From: Urechis unicinctus
Taxonomy: Eukaryota; Annelida; Polychaeta; Xenopneusta; Urechidae
Length of the DNA: 64,000 bases
Direction: 5' to 3'
NCBI GenBank assembly: GCA_034190875.2
Contig: CM067356.1
Coordinates: 22,193,258 to 22,257,257 of the forward strand
Below, one piece after another: positions 12,001 through 23,829 of the stretch. A model generated the notes under the pieces. The model ran no database searches, had not been told where the DNA came from, and worked only from the letters and a program-made list of their open reading frames with translations. Position 1 is the first letter of the stretch. Every line of letters starts with the position of its first letter. The position numbers were made by a program, and so were the translations under genes.

Positions 12001-14191
12001 TAAGGAGCTAGCGTGTCCTGAACCTGGCTGTCATTACAAGACGTTAACAGTGAAGCATTTCCAGTTTCATGTACGTCACACAAAGCATCACAAACTGGAG
12101 AGGGCCAAAAGGCTTGCTGCTAGAGGCGAGGCAGGCTCCCTTGTCACAGATCACTATCGTAAAGGCTATCCTTTTCGCATGACAGAAAACGGTTTATCTT
12201 TCAAGGAGTTCCAGTGTTATATCTGTCAGGACGGGGTGATTTACCAGACAACGTTAGAATATGAAGACCACTGGAGGAAGTGTCATGTGCTGATGAAAAA
12301 TGGAAAGAAAGATACCATCTCCTGCCATCTCTGTGGCACTTCATTTGCATCTCAACTCTACCCTTCCATAGCATTCCTTTTCTGCCACCTGGTGAAGAAG
12401 CATGAGTTTGTGGCTCCCTGGTACATTGAGGAGTTTAAGTGTGACGTAGCTCAGTGCAACTACATCACATTCACTCGAGCCCTGTTTGAGAAGCATAAGG
12501 CTGGACAGAGGCACATCTCTGGCAGTGGTGTCTTCCAGTATTACCTCAACTTCTTGGAATACCGGTGTTTCTTGTGCCCATCACCAGCTGAACGCTTCTC
12601 TTCAAAGCGAGTATTTGAGCAGCATATGTTGGATGAACATGTGCTGAAATCGAGCAAGGGTGACTACATGGAGTGCATCAACTGTAAACATCGTTTTGTG
12701 CTCCACTACTGCAAGAAGCCAGAGATGAATTATGAAAAGGCTGACCCATCTAGAACTCTCTGTGTTCTCTTTAACCACATGGTTGTCAAACATAAGCATG
12801 AGGTGCCCCCTTATATCAAAGCTTTCAATTGCTCTCATGAAGGATGCAATTTTGTTTCTGTCCGAAAATACACGCTCAGTCGACATGAGTTGTCACATGT
12901 ACCAGACCAGCAATGCTATCAATGTGGCATGTTCTTCAGCAAGACAAGAATCGATAAACACACTCGTAAATGTTTGAGAGGTGAATCTGATGCTAGTGTA
13001 GCTACAGCCAATCCCAAATCATATCCATGTTCTGAATGTGGTGTGACTATGATCCAACGCAAGATGCTGCGCAGGCACATGATGGAGGCACACAGCATGA
13101 GTAAAGAGGAAGCATCAAGTGTCATCAAGGACGCCTCACCTCCGATGAAGAACAGCAAACAGCGAGCATCTGAGTCTGGGGTGGCTTACAGGTGCAACGA
13201 TTGTCACAAAGTGTTGCTTGAGAAGAAATCCATGAAGAGGCATATTCAGAGTGCTCATGGTCGCATTGTGGAGAATAATGACCTAGAATGCATCCCATAT
13301 GATTACAAGGCACCCGAGGGACCCAAAAACTTTGAATGCATATTTTGTGGAGTTCAGATGAATTTGATGAAATCAGTTAAACGCCACATGATGAAGCAGC
13401 ATGGGACTAAAGTGGGTGCTCATGATTTGGAGACATATGTGCGTGGGGTGGAAGTGGCGCCGGGGGAGGCTCCGACCATGAGACCCCCTGATAATGAGGA
13501 GGAGCTAATGCAAGAGCTAATCGTTCAAGACGCGAACATGGGAGGTATTCATGAGGAGTTTGATGTGGATGTGCAGCAAGTCAGGTACACAGAGAGCCCA
13601 GCACTGAACATACAGCCACATTTCCCTGAAAGACAAGTGCACCAAGGCCTGGTGCAGCAAGTTTCAATTGTTTCTCAGCCTCCTGTTCTGCCTATGCAGG
13701 TATCCTTGTCTTCCTCTTCTCAACAGCAGCAGCAGCAGCACCACCACCACCATACAATATTCACTATGCCGAAGGCCATGATGGGCCCTGGAATCATCCA
13801 CAACAATCAGGCTCTGGATTACAGTATGCGCTTTTCAGAGCTGGAAGCAGGAGAGATTCCAAACAACTCGGTGATTACACACAACCAACGTGTTGATATT
13901 CTGACAAATCGATTAGGCTCCAGTCACACTGACAATACCCACCCTGGTCTACTTAATGATGCCCTGTCATCACGTCTTCCCCATGAGCTCCAGTCAATGG
14001 CCCCGGATAGGATGGATTTGGTAAGCCCAAGGTTTGCCCTGGTGCCCCCTACCTCGGTTCCCAGTGCTACAGTGATACAGAGAGAAGGAAGTTTGACTCA
14101 GATGCTGCCCATGGATTACCGTGTGCCTCCTGTCATGAATGAATTGTTGCACCAGCGTATGACCTCATGGCCACATCCCAACCAACAATGA
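9008..14191 (+). CDS. Large multi-module C2H2-like zinc-finger protein with AT-hook, two frame breaks
   Basis: Predicted nuclear DNA- or RNA-binding protein, coded by one huge exon in three frame segments: 9008-9628, 9607-11469 (open) and ~11404-14191. Together they give about 1,725 residues. Order: acidic Asp/Glu-rich N-terminus with (GAT)n-coded poly-Asp (to 9607); basic region with an AT-hook, KKRGRPPKKR, at about 9940-9970; six tandem modules at about 10165-10507, 10609-10956, 11030-11400, 11741-12095, 12198-12520 and 12540-12900; a further short finger with CYQCG (12910-12975); three classical C2H2 fingers (13020-13100, 13185-13260, 13327-13410); a Gln-rich tail with poly-Gln then poly-His near 13720-13750; stop TGA. 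Each module holds three ligand sets: CxxC...HxxxxH with an HWR motif, CxxC...HLVKKH-like, and CxxxxC...HxxxxxH after a conserved PxYIxxLxC. Module 5 is shortened in its middle. Start: tandem ATG 23 bases after an acceptor at 8983. The first break lies in 9604-9628; the second is explained by one extra A in the A6 run 11448-11453. I do not recognise an orthologue. Confidence 0.85.
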
Positions 14192-15320
14192 CCTGTAAAG
14201 GTCACACCTCAAACTGCCTTTTATATGCTGCTCATTCCATTGTACCAATGTTATGGATTGTCATATTGTAAGTTTGCTGGGGATACATTTGCGTTCTTGC
14301 ACTGGTTATTGCATGTGTCTTGTACATTTTGGATTCAAGCGATTGGGTTTCTTAACATGTATGTTTTGAATTGCTATTATTATTTAAATTCATTTCTGCC
14401 CTATATCACAAATTCACAAGATTTAACAAGGTTATGATTTAATGTTTTCACTGATACTGCTTGCATTGTAATTATCTTTCCATAGCATTACTGTAGAAAT
14501 GGGGAAACAATAGCCTTGATTATAAACTGCTGATAGTTTTGATAATTTCATGATTTATTTGTTGATTTTCATTTCATTGTTTAGTCCTTGTTACTTTTAT
14601 GGCGATGATTGGAATCTGTCAATCAAAAGATGCACATTCCCCGCTGTTGATGCAGTTCCTATGATTAGTGTGTTGTCTGACTAAGTTGTTAGTGACAATA
14701 ATGTTGTTGATCTTTAGGTGACATCATTCTTATAGTCATTTATTCCAATGTGTCAATTTGATCAACATTACTGTAAAATATTCATGCCAAATTTATCACT
14801 TACAAAACTTTGGTAATTACCTGGTATGCATGTGTGGACGGAATGAGATATATTACTGTTCTTCCCAATATTCATTTGCCTCTTGCAAATGTTTGTGTAA
14901 AAAACAACTTTATTTTGTGATATCTGCACCCTGCAATTTGCCATTTATCTGTATTTAAAATACACCAGTTGAATTAGTGTGAATGGTCTTTTTGTGACTA
15001 TCATTATAAGGTCCATAATTGGACCAGTTTAACAAACTGTGGGTCAATGTTAAGTGTCATTGGTACTCAATATATTCTGCTGGTTGCTTGATGTTTACAA
15101 GGAAATTGGGGATGAAATGGAACTAGATGCCAATAGGTCTCTAAACATTATGACAATACTTTATCATAACGTTAATACCTGCATTGTATTCATTTGTCAC
15201 GGAACCCTTTATCATGTCACATTGGCCTAGAAATCGAGCCACACAAGAGAAGCATATGCTAAGATGTTTTGGAAAGCACAATTATAAAATTCCTGAAGCT
15301 AAATTTGGTGAAATATATAC
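14192..15320 (+). other. 3' UTR/intergenic after the zinc-finger gene
   Basis: AT-rich, no conserved coding frame. Part of it is presumably the 3' UTR of the zinc-finger transcript. I found no canonical AATAAA here, so the transcript end is undefined. The next gene, GPATCH3, is convergent. Confidence 0.4.
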
Positions 15321-15329
15321 CAGATATTC

Positions 15330-16490
15330 CGTGTTTGTTTGGGTGACCTAGGGAATGATGTCAAGGTCATGGATACCCTCTTCATTCTAAGACCCCACCA
15401 GACTTTATTTTGTTTGAAAGAAACACCAGATACAATTCCCCAATAAGGTCAAAAGAAATGATAGCTTGTCTAATATATAGTCCCCACACTCTTTTTTTTA
15501 TGCTTAAAGCTTTCAACGAAATCATTTATATGATTTTTATTATGTTAGAAGCTATGGACATAAGAAGGTCCCTGTGTAATTGGGGGCTTCTAGCTATCTT
15601 CATGAGAAACTTTCAGCGTCACACACTCCTTATTTGTGGCCGTGACCTTTAACTATGGTCAAAGAAACCTCTCTAACACGAGCTCCAACCATATTTTCCC
15701 ATTCTAAAAGGTGCTCAGACGTCCTGTAGGGCTAATCGCAAGTGTATCCATTACATAATACAAGCCATATTGACAAAATGTGCCCCTTAAATATATCACA
15801 ATCTTCAAATAAGATTCATTATTTGTGGCTGTGACCTTGAAAATAAGGTCAAGGTCATTGATAACCTTTTACTAATGAAGGTCCCACCATTCTTAATATT
15901 TTTGCCGAAAGAAATTGCTGTGGGTATACCGACAACAGATTTGATTCCCCATTAATTTTACCTAGAACAAGAGATTTCAAATTTTACATTAATTACTCGG
16001 AGGTCAATGGTCTGAGCAGATTTTTAATTCTCCTAGAGATATTGACATATGAGAGGTCCATGTATAATATGGGATCTGCAAGCTTGCAGCGTATCGAAAA
16101 GTTTACAAACAGATGGACGTCAGAGTTGTGGTATAAGATACTCTCCGACTCTACTGAACAGCAGAGCTAAAAAGTGACACTCAAATGCATTACATTCAGA
16201 TTCCTAATTTGTGACTTTGAAAATAAGTTCAAGGACATTGAAAACCACCTTTATTTAAGGTGCTGCCAGACTTTAATAGTTTGGCCTGAAAGAAATTGCA
16301 GTAGGTGTACCAATTGCTAAGAAACAGCAATAACTCATTGGATTTACATTGAACATAACATTTCTAGATTTTTACTAATAACTCAAAGGTCAGAGCTTAC
16401 CTAGATGCAAGAGAGGTCTATGGGGCGGCTAGCTTGCTTTATAACAAACCACTCCATCAAAGTTTACGAACGGGTGGTTGAATGATACCA
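15330..16490 (+). repeat. Tandem array of the GTGACCTTGA-type repeat
   Basis: At least three related units follow one another. Landmark words are a variant of GTGACCTTGAAAATAAGGTC followed by AAGGTCATTGATAACC, seen near 15345, 15836 and 16216, so spacing is about 490 and 380 bases. After each comes a similar block with CCCACCA or TGCCAGACTTTA and then GAAAGAAATTGC. Later blocks share an AGAGGTC...AAGTTTAC pattern (near 16050 and 16410). The units have diverged by substitutions and indels. They match the 6.3-7.2 kb copy in reverse orientation. Confidence 0.6.
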
Positions 16491-16590
16491 CAATGACCCT
16501 AATGACCCATGAATTGCCCACTACAGAGTCAAACCAAACTTTTAATAATCACATAAATTCTTTTAATACAAAACATTCCAAATCAATAAC

Positions 16591-19500
16591 TTAGGGAGGC
16601 TTGAGTTCATTGTGTAAACTGGAGAGAGTGGACTTGGTGAATTTGACTGCCGGTCTGTACTTGAGGTGATGCGGTTCCAATCTTCTATAGAGGGTGTCCT
16701 GAGGGTCAGATTCTTCAAAATTGTCATACACGCTCGTCACAATTGGTTTATCATACTTCCATTGTCGTATTGGTTTAGCAAGGTCATGCCGAACTAACTT
16801 CTCTCCACGATAACTGAAAACACAACATAAGCAGCCTGTCAGTTTTATCCAAGCACCACATACAGAAACATTGCTCAGTTACAATATATTAAATTGGATT
16901 CTCACCCAAATCCTGACTTGTCTTTAGGGTTTTGCCCATCAGGGTCAATGGCATCTGGGTTGCCCTTGGAGGAAACCCCCAACCCTTCTCCATCTTCCCA
17001 GCCCTGTTTCAGCAGCAGCTTTTGACCAATACCCTGCAACCAGTTTTTAATGCATTTGGTCAATTAGTAGCAAGAGTAATTGAAGAAATTCATGTTCTGT
17101 ACAACTCAGTTCACTGTGTTAAATTTAACGTTCATTGACGCTTCCTTGAATCAATATAACAACATTCACCTAAGAGAAGTTGGACTAAGCATTTAAAAGT
17201 TGTCCAAAGACGAAATAAGCAACTACCTTTGTATGCAGTTCGAATTTGCCGCGTTTCCCTTGGGGCAAGTCCTCCTCCTCAGCTATCCCTCGCCTGCGCC
17301 TTGTATCACGTCTTATTGTAAGGAAGTCCCGTGCATCTTTGTCCCCTGCATGTGGCTCGTAATATGCACTCATATCCACATCCCAGTCATCTGAAGTCTG
17401 CTCATCAAAGTCTGTAAGCAAGAGTAAACAACACACTAGGGCTGGCTCACATAAGGAAGGAAATTCACAAATGATTTTTAGTGGATTTCATGATGACTCT
17501 CAGCAGAATATATGCCTAAATGGAAACTTAAGCACACCAAATAAGAATATACCCATGTCTGACATAGCGACAGGCCGTAGATGTGAGTTGAGCAGAAATG
17601 TCCTAATGACAAAATCTTCACTTCATCGTTACTGCTGTAATTCGCAACATTATTGATACTACCCCAGCCTACCCTGTATACCACCCCCCTACCCTGATGG
17701 CTCAATAGTATTGAGCTGGGATTTCCATCCTAATAGGGTGTTCACATTCCAGGGTGGAAAACAGGTTTAGGTGTTTGGGACTTGAAAGACACCATCCAAG
17801 CATCATAATTACTTACAATGATCTCCGTTGTGATATCACTTCATGTTAATTGCAACATAAAACCAAGTATTTAATTAACTTTCCAATCCCCCTTTGTTCC
17901 ACAAGAAGGTCAAGCAATGACCAAATGTTATGCAGTCATGAATAAGATTAGTACCGCCTTGCTCCTTGGCCCAGAACTGCGCGTCTGTGTACCAAACAAT
18001 CCCAGGACCTCCTTTCTCCCAAGTGACTTCCATTTCTTGTTCAAACAATCTCTCTTTATTACGTTCCATGTTAGCAGGATCATCGTTAAGTGCCTCATGG
18101 CGTTCCCATTCCTCACAATCATCAGCATCCTGCACAAAAGGACAATTTCAGGTGATGAAATGCTATAATAGCTCGTAAAAGCCTATCAAAGATTACATGT
18201 GACATCAAGAGAATGGCATAAATAAGTAATATACAACTTCATCACATTTATGTTTCCCTCTATTGTCAGTGATTCAAAATCAACCCAGTAATAGTTAACA
18301 TTCATTGGTGACACTGTTCTAGCAACACAATTATTGATCAGACCAAAGTATACACCTCCTCGGAATCTTCATGCACAGGATGGTCGTCACTCTCAGAGTT
18401 CTCATCTCCTCTCTCCCTACAAGTCACAATCTCACCCTCATGTTCCAGCTGATGTCCACTAGCAGACAACACCACTTCATCCTCGTCTGTGGAACCAACA
18501 CCACGTACAGTCTTACCAGGGTACTCATAAGGTACGTCCCCATACATGCGCTTTGCCCTGGATTTGGGAAATCTGAGCCCCAAGTTACTGATAACCGAAG
18601 GGGGGAGCTTGCAGCTCTTTATAAGCGCCAAGAAAGATCTCGTAGGCGTGCCAACATTACCACAAGGCATTACATTTTTGGGGGGCTTTAATTCTATAAG
18701 ACTGTCAATATCTGCTTGTGTGATTTGCTCTCCATTGTGGTTAAGGTTTTTCACTTCTCCACGGGTTTTATATCTCTGTATACCAGTGCCTGGAAGCAAA
18801 AAACAAATGAATAAAACATATTAAAATAATTAACCCTATTGATTTGTACCCTTTGATTCATCAAATTTCCCACCAAACAACACAAATTAACGAGGCAATT
18901 AGAAAATTATGGCCCGGCCCATTTAGCAAAACATATTTTTTTTAATTGGAGTTGGGGTGAATACTAATGGTCACCCGCCCACGAATGGCGACTGAAAACG
19001 ATTTCTGGCAAGTTAAATTAGCCTTATCACGTGCCTGGGTGCAGAGTCAGTTTTTGCACTCTCTCAGGGTTCATTACTTTCCGGTGACATTGCCAAACAC
19101 TAAAAGCATGCTGGAGATGTTAGTCAACAGTCTTGAGATCCGGTATTCACAACTTAGATCCTGACAGTGAGGCTGAATCATTAAATACTGTGTGTGACTG
19201 TGAGGGTGCTGACAGACTGCTTGATTTTGCAAGCATAGACAGATGATGAGTGCAGCTAAGTGTTCATTTCTATTTGTCTTTGTCAATATTTTATCTGTGA
19301 ATTACATGTACCATGGTGGGTAATAAAGATTTATATTTGGGCATATGCTTATGTTTTGATTTTGGCCAGTAAAATTTGTGTAGCAGCTTTTGAAAGTTAC
19401 CAGCCCTAATCATAGCTAATGGCTGGTAGCTAATTTTGTTAGTTTCCACCCCTGTGTGAGGGCTATTTTTTATGGTGCTTTATGGGAGATGGATGGGCTA

Positions 19501-20208
19501 GCATCAGAGCATTGTGGAGCATTATTGAGGGCTGGTGAAGTCCAAAATTGCCAAGAGTGTGGTGTATTTTTTTATTGGCTCCCTACCTGCACTTGCTACT
19601 TTAACTCGTTCCACGAAACACAGCATGCCAGGAATGGATTCACAATTCTTATCCAACCAATGTTTCTTGTGGTACATCTTTTTCAACTCTTCAAAACGCG
19701 CGGATCTGACTCTCACTATACAACAACATGTCTTGTTCGAGTAGCTGGGTTTTGAGGAACATCTTTGAGATGTTGTCGATGGTTGCTGGGTGCATGATCC
19801 GCGAAGAGGGGACTGGTTTGTTTGGCCATTACCAGATTGATCATCGCTGTTAGTCCGTGGTGCGCGAGCGTTGGCTGTATCACTGTCAAATACGTCGGTT
19901 GAAGCTGGTTGTCGATGGTCATCGCTGCCAGCAAGAGACAATCCATCATTCACGACCCCTGTTCCAGTACTTCCACTTGAACCGCGCGATTCAGTTTCAC
20001 AACGTTCACCAGTCGTTTCATACAATTTATCGTTTGTTTTCAATAATTTTTTCTCAGGTCGGTGTCGAAAGTGGAAGCAATCAAAGCCTCCTGTTTCTAT
20101 GAATTGCGAGAAGAAGTTTCGGAGGTCACATGAACGGTAACTGAACGGTATATTCCCTATGAGAGCATAAATGCAACTTTCTGAGCATTTTCCGTTCGAC
20201 GACGACAT
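16591..20208 (-). CDS. GPATCH3: G-patch domain-containing protein 3, complete, 6 exons
   Basis: Predicted nuclear RNA-associated protein with one G-patch. Human GPATCH3 has been reported to dampen MAVS signalling; that role is not shown here. Coding exons in transcript order: 20208-19587, 18789-18356, 18129-17955, 17411-17227, 17033-16906, 16813-16591. All borders are GT-AG, the phases agree, and the product is 588 residues against about 525 in human. Exon 1 has the family N-terminus (LRNFFSQF, FDCFHFRHRPE) and the CCCIVRV block. Exon 2 has MPCGNVGTPTRSFLALIKSC, LPPSVISNLGLRFPK and YGDVPYEY. Exon 3 has EEWERHEALNDD and WEKGGPGIVWYTDAQFW. Exon 4 has DFDEQTSDDWDVDMSAYY and GDKDARDF. Exon 5 is the G-patch proper (about residues 472-516: GIGQKLLLKQGWEDGEGLG ... 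GFGY). Exon 6 has YRGEKL and a conserved SVYD motif, then TAA. The extra length is mostly a Ser/Thr-rich linker in exon 1. Intron 1 (18790-19586) shows nothing else coding. Convergent with the zinc-finger gene. Confidence 0.95.
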
Positions 20209-20240
20209 ATTTGTTTAGGAGTTTCCTTGAGGCGATTCCC

Positions 20241-20248
20241 TGACGTCA
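20241..20248 (-). promoter_or_regulatory. CRE-like element upstream of GPATCH3
   Basis: Perfect palindromic TGACGTCA 33 bases upstream of the GPATCH3 start codon. This octamer is the consensus site for CREB/ATF factors, and such sites are common in core promoters of housekeeping genes. Position so close to the start codon implies it lies in the promoter or short 5' UTR. Function is inferred from position and sequence only. Confidence 0.5.
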
Positions 20249-20654
20249 TAACTCAAGTATAGTAAGCCAACTCCTACAAAACCCAGTTGAAAATATTCAT
20301 TCAGACTGAATGTACAGAATGATCAAATCCTGCAGCCCAACAACTTGCTGGTCAAAAGTAGTGCTCCTGACTCTATCGTTGGAGTTATTGGTGCGTGCAT
20401 CCTCCTTCCCACATAACTCCATGCTCTATCGAATGGAGTCGTTGCTCGATGATCGATCCAAGCTCTATTCACATCTTTACAACATGGTAAATTGAAATGC
20501 GGCGCCTTATTTACGTCATCCTGATCTCATTAATCAAGACAATATTGAAACATAATTCGACATTTTTGTTTCATACTCCAACCAATCAAAGTCAGCCTTG
20601 TTTTTTTAATATCTATGGCATTAATTACTTTCAGTGATAGTGCTGATGATGCTC

Positions 20655-21180
20655 ATTATGAAGATGAAAAAGGTGTTGATGATGACGACGATGACGATGG
20701 TAGTGGTGGTGGTGTGGCGGTAGCGGCGTCGTCGGCGGTGGTGGTGGTGGTGTGGCGGTAGCGGCGTCGGCGGTGGGGGTGGTGTGGTGGTAGCGGCGTC
20801 GGCGGTGGTGGTGGTGGTGGTGTGGCGGTAGCGGCGTCGGCGGTGGTGGTGGTGGTGGTGGTGGTAGTGGTGGGTAGTGATGGTGTTATGGTGTTGGTGG
20901 TGGTTGAGGTGGTGGTGGTGGTGGTGGTGGTTGAGGTGTTTTTGTTGTTGTTGTTCTTTTGGTGGTGGTGGTGGTGGTGTAGTGGTGGCTGTGGTGGTGG
21001 TGGTTGTTGAAGGTGGTAGTGGTGGTAGGTGGTGGTGGTGCTGTTGGTGGTGTTGGTGGTGGTGGTGATAGTGTTGGTGGTGGTGTGGTGGTGGTGGTGT
21101 AGTGGCGATGATGGTGAAGGTGGTGGTGGTTATAGTGGTGGTGGTTATAGTGGTGGTGGTTATAGTGGTGGTGGTGATGA
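20655..21180. repeat. GGT/GAT trinucleotide-rich satellite with a longer embedded unit
   Basis: About 530 bases of GGT-type triplets interrupted by GAT and GTT. The left part (20700-20850) contains four near-identical blocks in which GGTGGTGGTGGT is followed by GTGGCGGTAGCGGCGTCGGC, so a higher-order repeat exists there. Right end has four copies of a GGTGGTGGTTATAGT-type 15-mer. The long open frames on either strand are a by-product of the triplet period. Confidence 0.9.
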
Positions 21181-22228
21181 ACAAGATATTATATACATAT
21201 GATTATTGTCGCGGATAAAATTGATGTATCATTACCACCCGCGGTTCAGATATAAACATCGATATCATTTGGAATATAGCACAGCGCAGGTTGATCATTT
21301 GTAACGAGAGGTGACGACTTTCGTGTATACATTTGATCCCGAGTCCACCGAGCTGGACCATGAATCACTTTGTCACCTCTTGAGGCATGACCACACATTG
21401 CAAGTGATATAATGCAGCATAAAAAAATCACATAGGTGTGCGCCGAAGAGCTCAGAAAGAAGCCTTTTCCAAGTGCGATGCCACCTGGCGTCCGTGTTTT
21501 GACTTTTGACCCGCTGGTAATAACAATTAATGTGTCAACTGTTCCCATGGGTCATGCCGATATTTTCTCATGTGTGTGTCTCTGTGTGGAATGCCACCCC
21601 TAACATATGCACATTCAGTTAACAAGCACTGCAACTCAGAGCAATCCTCTTGGATAGAAGCATGGAAAGATCAAGAGTCATTGATAGGCACTTGTTATCT
21701 GATAAGTGATACACTTCATCAAGTAAGGACTGCTCATCCCTTTTCTGCTGTCTGGACCCAGAGGAATGCTACCACTGGCAACAGCGACCTTCAAGGAGAG
21801 AGCTAATAATCACATCGCGTCTCCTCATACAGAAATCAACAGGTGTGTGAATCTATTCATGATTTTGCATTGATACATCTGGAAATTCATTTTCCCATAT
21901 GAGGACTGCCCTTGGATTATGAATGACAACAAATTATTGGTGCGACCTCACACTCGATATTATTAAACATGCTGTACTTTTCATTTCCTCTTTCATAGCA
22001 ACTTGCTAACTTCAGTGATTAATCTGACCCAGCGTTATCAAGGCCTGGACATTATATTGTCGATTAACATCTAAGATAATAACACCGGTAGTTTTAAGAC
22101 GCCTCCCGTCCATAAATAAACCTTACTGAAGTACCATAGATAACTTGCATCTCTAAGCTGACTGTAATTGGGATTATTATATATCGGGTAAATATTATGC
22201 AACAATTCTGTGGTGATCTGGGTAACCT
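21181..22228. other. Non-coding, nothing recognised
   Basis: Unique-looking sequence between two satellites. Short open frames on both strands show no family signature or splice structure that I can support. Confidence 0.4.
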
Positions 22229-22367
22229 GTATGTATGTATGTATGTATGTATGTATGTATGTATGTATGTATGTATGTATGTATGTATGTATGTATGTAT
22301 GTATGTATGTATGTATGTATGTATGTATGTATGTATGTGTGTGTATGTGTGTGTGTGTGTGTGTGTA

Positions 22368-22400
<33 letters not shown>

Positions 22401-22587
22401 ATGTATGTATGTATGTATGTATGTATGTATGTATGTATGTATGTATGTATGTATGTATGTATGTATGTATGTATGTATGTATGTATGTATGTATGTATGT
22501 ATGTATGTATGTATGTATGTATGTATGTATGTATGTATGTATGTATGTATGTATGTATGTATGTATGTATTATTTATTTATTTATTT
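22229..22587. repeat. (GTAT)n microsatellite with a GT-rich interruption
   Basis: About 340 bases of tandem GTAT. It is interrupted at about 22338-22384 by (GT)n with occasional AT, and ends in a short (TATT)n run to 22587. The tetranucleotide keeps all three frames open as Tyr-Val-Cys-Met repeats; these frames are not genes. Confidence 0.97.
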
Positions 22588-23400
22588 CAGCCTTTCGTAT
22601 TTGGTCACTTCCGGTCTATGAATTGATCATCAAGTTGTGCCCTTTTTATCAGATATCAGTTCTTTATACACGATCTGAAATAAGCACATGAATGATTGTC
22701 ACACCCATCCTTTACAAACCGAGTGCTTGCCAAATGACACCCAACAACAACAGAGATAGGAGAATAACCACTACACATATTGGCCTTCCCAATCCCCCGC
22801 CTGTCCGCCTCCCCTGTGGTAATGATGTATAGGTATGAGGGGTAAGCTGATCTTGGTCTACCAATAGCAGAGCGGGGGCACCTGACCAGCAAGCCATGAC
22901 ATGTATATCTTATAGCACATGTGTAGGTTCACTGGTGCCTCTGAGTTTCAATAGAAGCGATCAACCCAAGAAGTGGTCACTTCACTATGTAATCTACAAT
23001 TGAGTATCTTAACTGATAGTGTCGAAGGTATGTCGTTTTGCTAGATACCTCTGTAGTGACAACAACCAGCTCTCTATGACGTCATTACAAGAAGGAGTGT
23101 GATCGATCATATTCAACCACAATACAAGCTGATAAAGACGAATAAATATGTCTGTTCTTTTAAATAAGACCAAACATCGAGAAATCATTCAAATTCAAAG
23201 GTGCGCATGTTCAATATTGAGTTATTGCTATCTTCGCCGAAGCCGTAGGTTCATGCTGATTAAATCGCCTTCTACATTCTCAAGTCATTCTTGCTCCCTT
23301 GATTTGTCGCTCTACTTGTGTTCTTCAATCGCTCTATCGCTACTCAGTGGCAGTGTTTGTCATATTCTCTGAAGTTCACATAATCAATACATTGTAATAC
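22588..23400. other. Non-coding, nothing recognised
   Basis: No conserved frame, RNA gene or repeat family could be supported here. A TGACGTCA octamer occurs near 23078 without an obvious adjacent gene. Confidence 0.4.
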
Positions 23401-23403
23401 GAC

Positions 23404-23745
23404 ACTCACTCACCCATGTCTCTTCTCTTTCTGTCTCTCGTTTTCCACATCGCTCACTCTGCCTCTTTCTCCCTCTCTCCACCCCCAACTCTCCCTCCCT
23501 CTCTTTCTCTCCACCCTCTCACCCTTTTCTCTCTACCCCACTACCCCACTACTTCTCTCTACCTGTCAGCATCTCTGTTCTGAGGACTCTCGATTTCCTC
23601 TCGCCTATTTCCTCTCCCTAACTCTTTACTTACTCTCTATCTGTTCCACTCTTAATCTCTCATTCTCACTCCCTTGGCTCTCTTCATCCATATCTTAACT
23701 CTATCATTCCCACTCTCTCTCTTGTTGTCCCTCTCAGACTATCTG
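23404..23745. repeat. Pyrimidine-rich CTCT low-complexity tract
   Basis: About 340 bases very rich in C and T on the + strand, with many CTCTCT, CCCTCT and TCTCTC words but no fixed period. Such tracts can adopt triplex (H-DNA) structure in principle. No gene edge is visible next to it. Confidence 0.75.
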
Positions 23746-23829
23746 TATGACCCAGCCCTTCCCATCTATCTATCTATTTTCTATCTCTGTTTCTATTCCA
23801 CGCCTACATCTATCGTTCTAGTGACCGCA

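Noticed and set aside
20621-21184. 187-codon His/Thr/Pro-rich frame on the minus strand
   Set aside because: Reading of the GGT/GAT triplet satellite; no unique sequence.
22197-22691. Open frames of 128-164 codons in all three plus-strand frames
   Set aside because: Generated by the GTAT microsatellite, which has no stop in any frame; the peptide is a pure short repeat.
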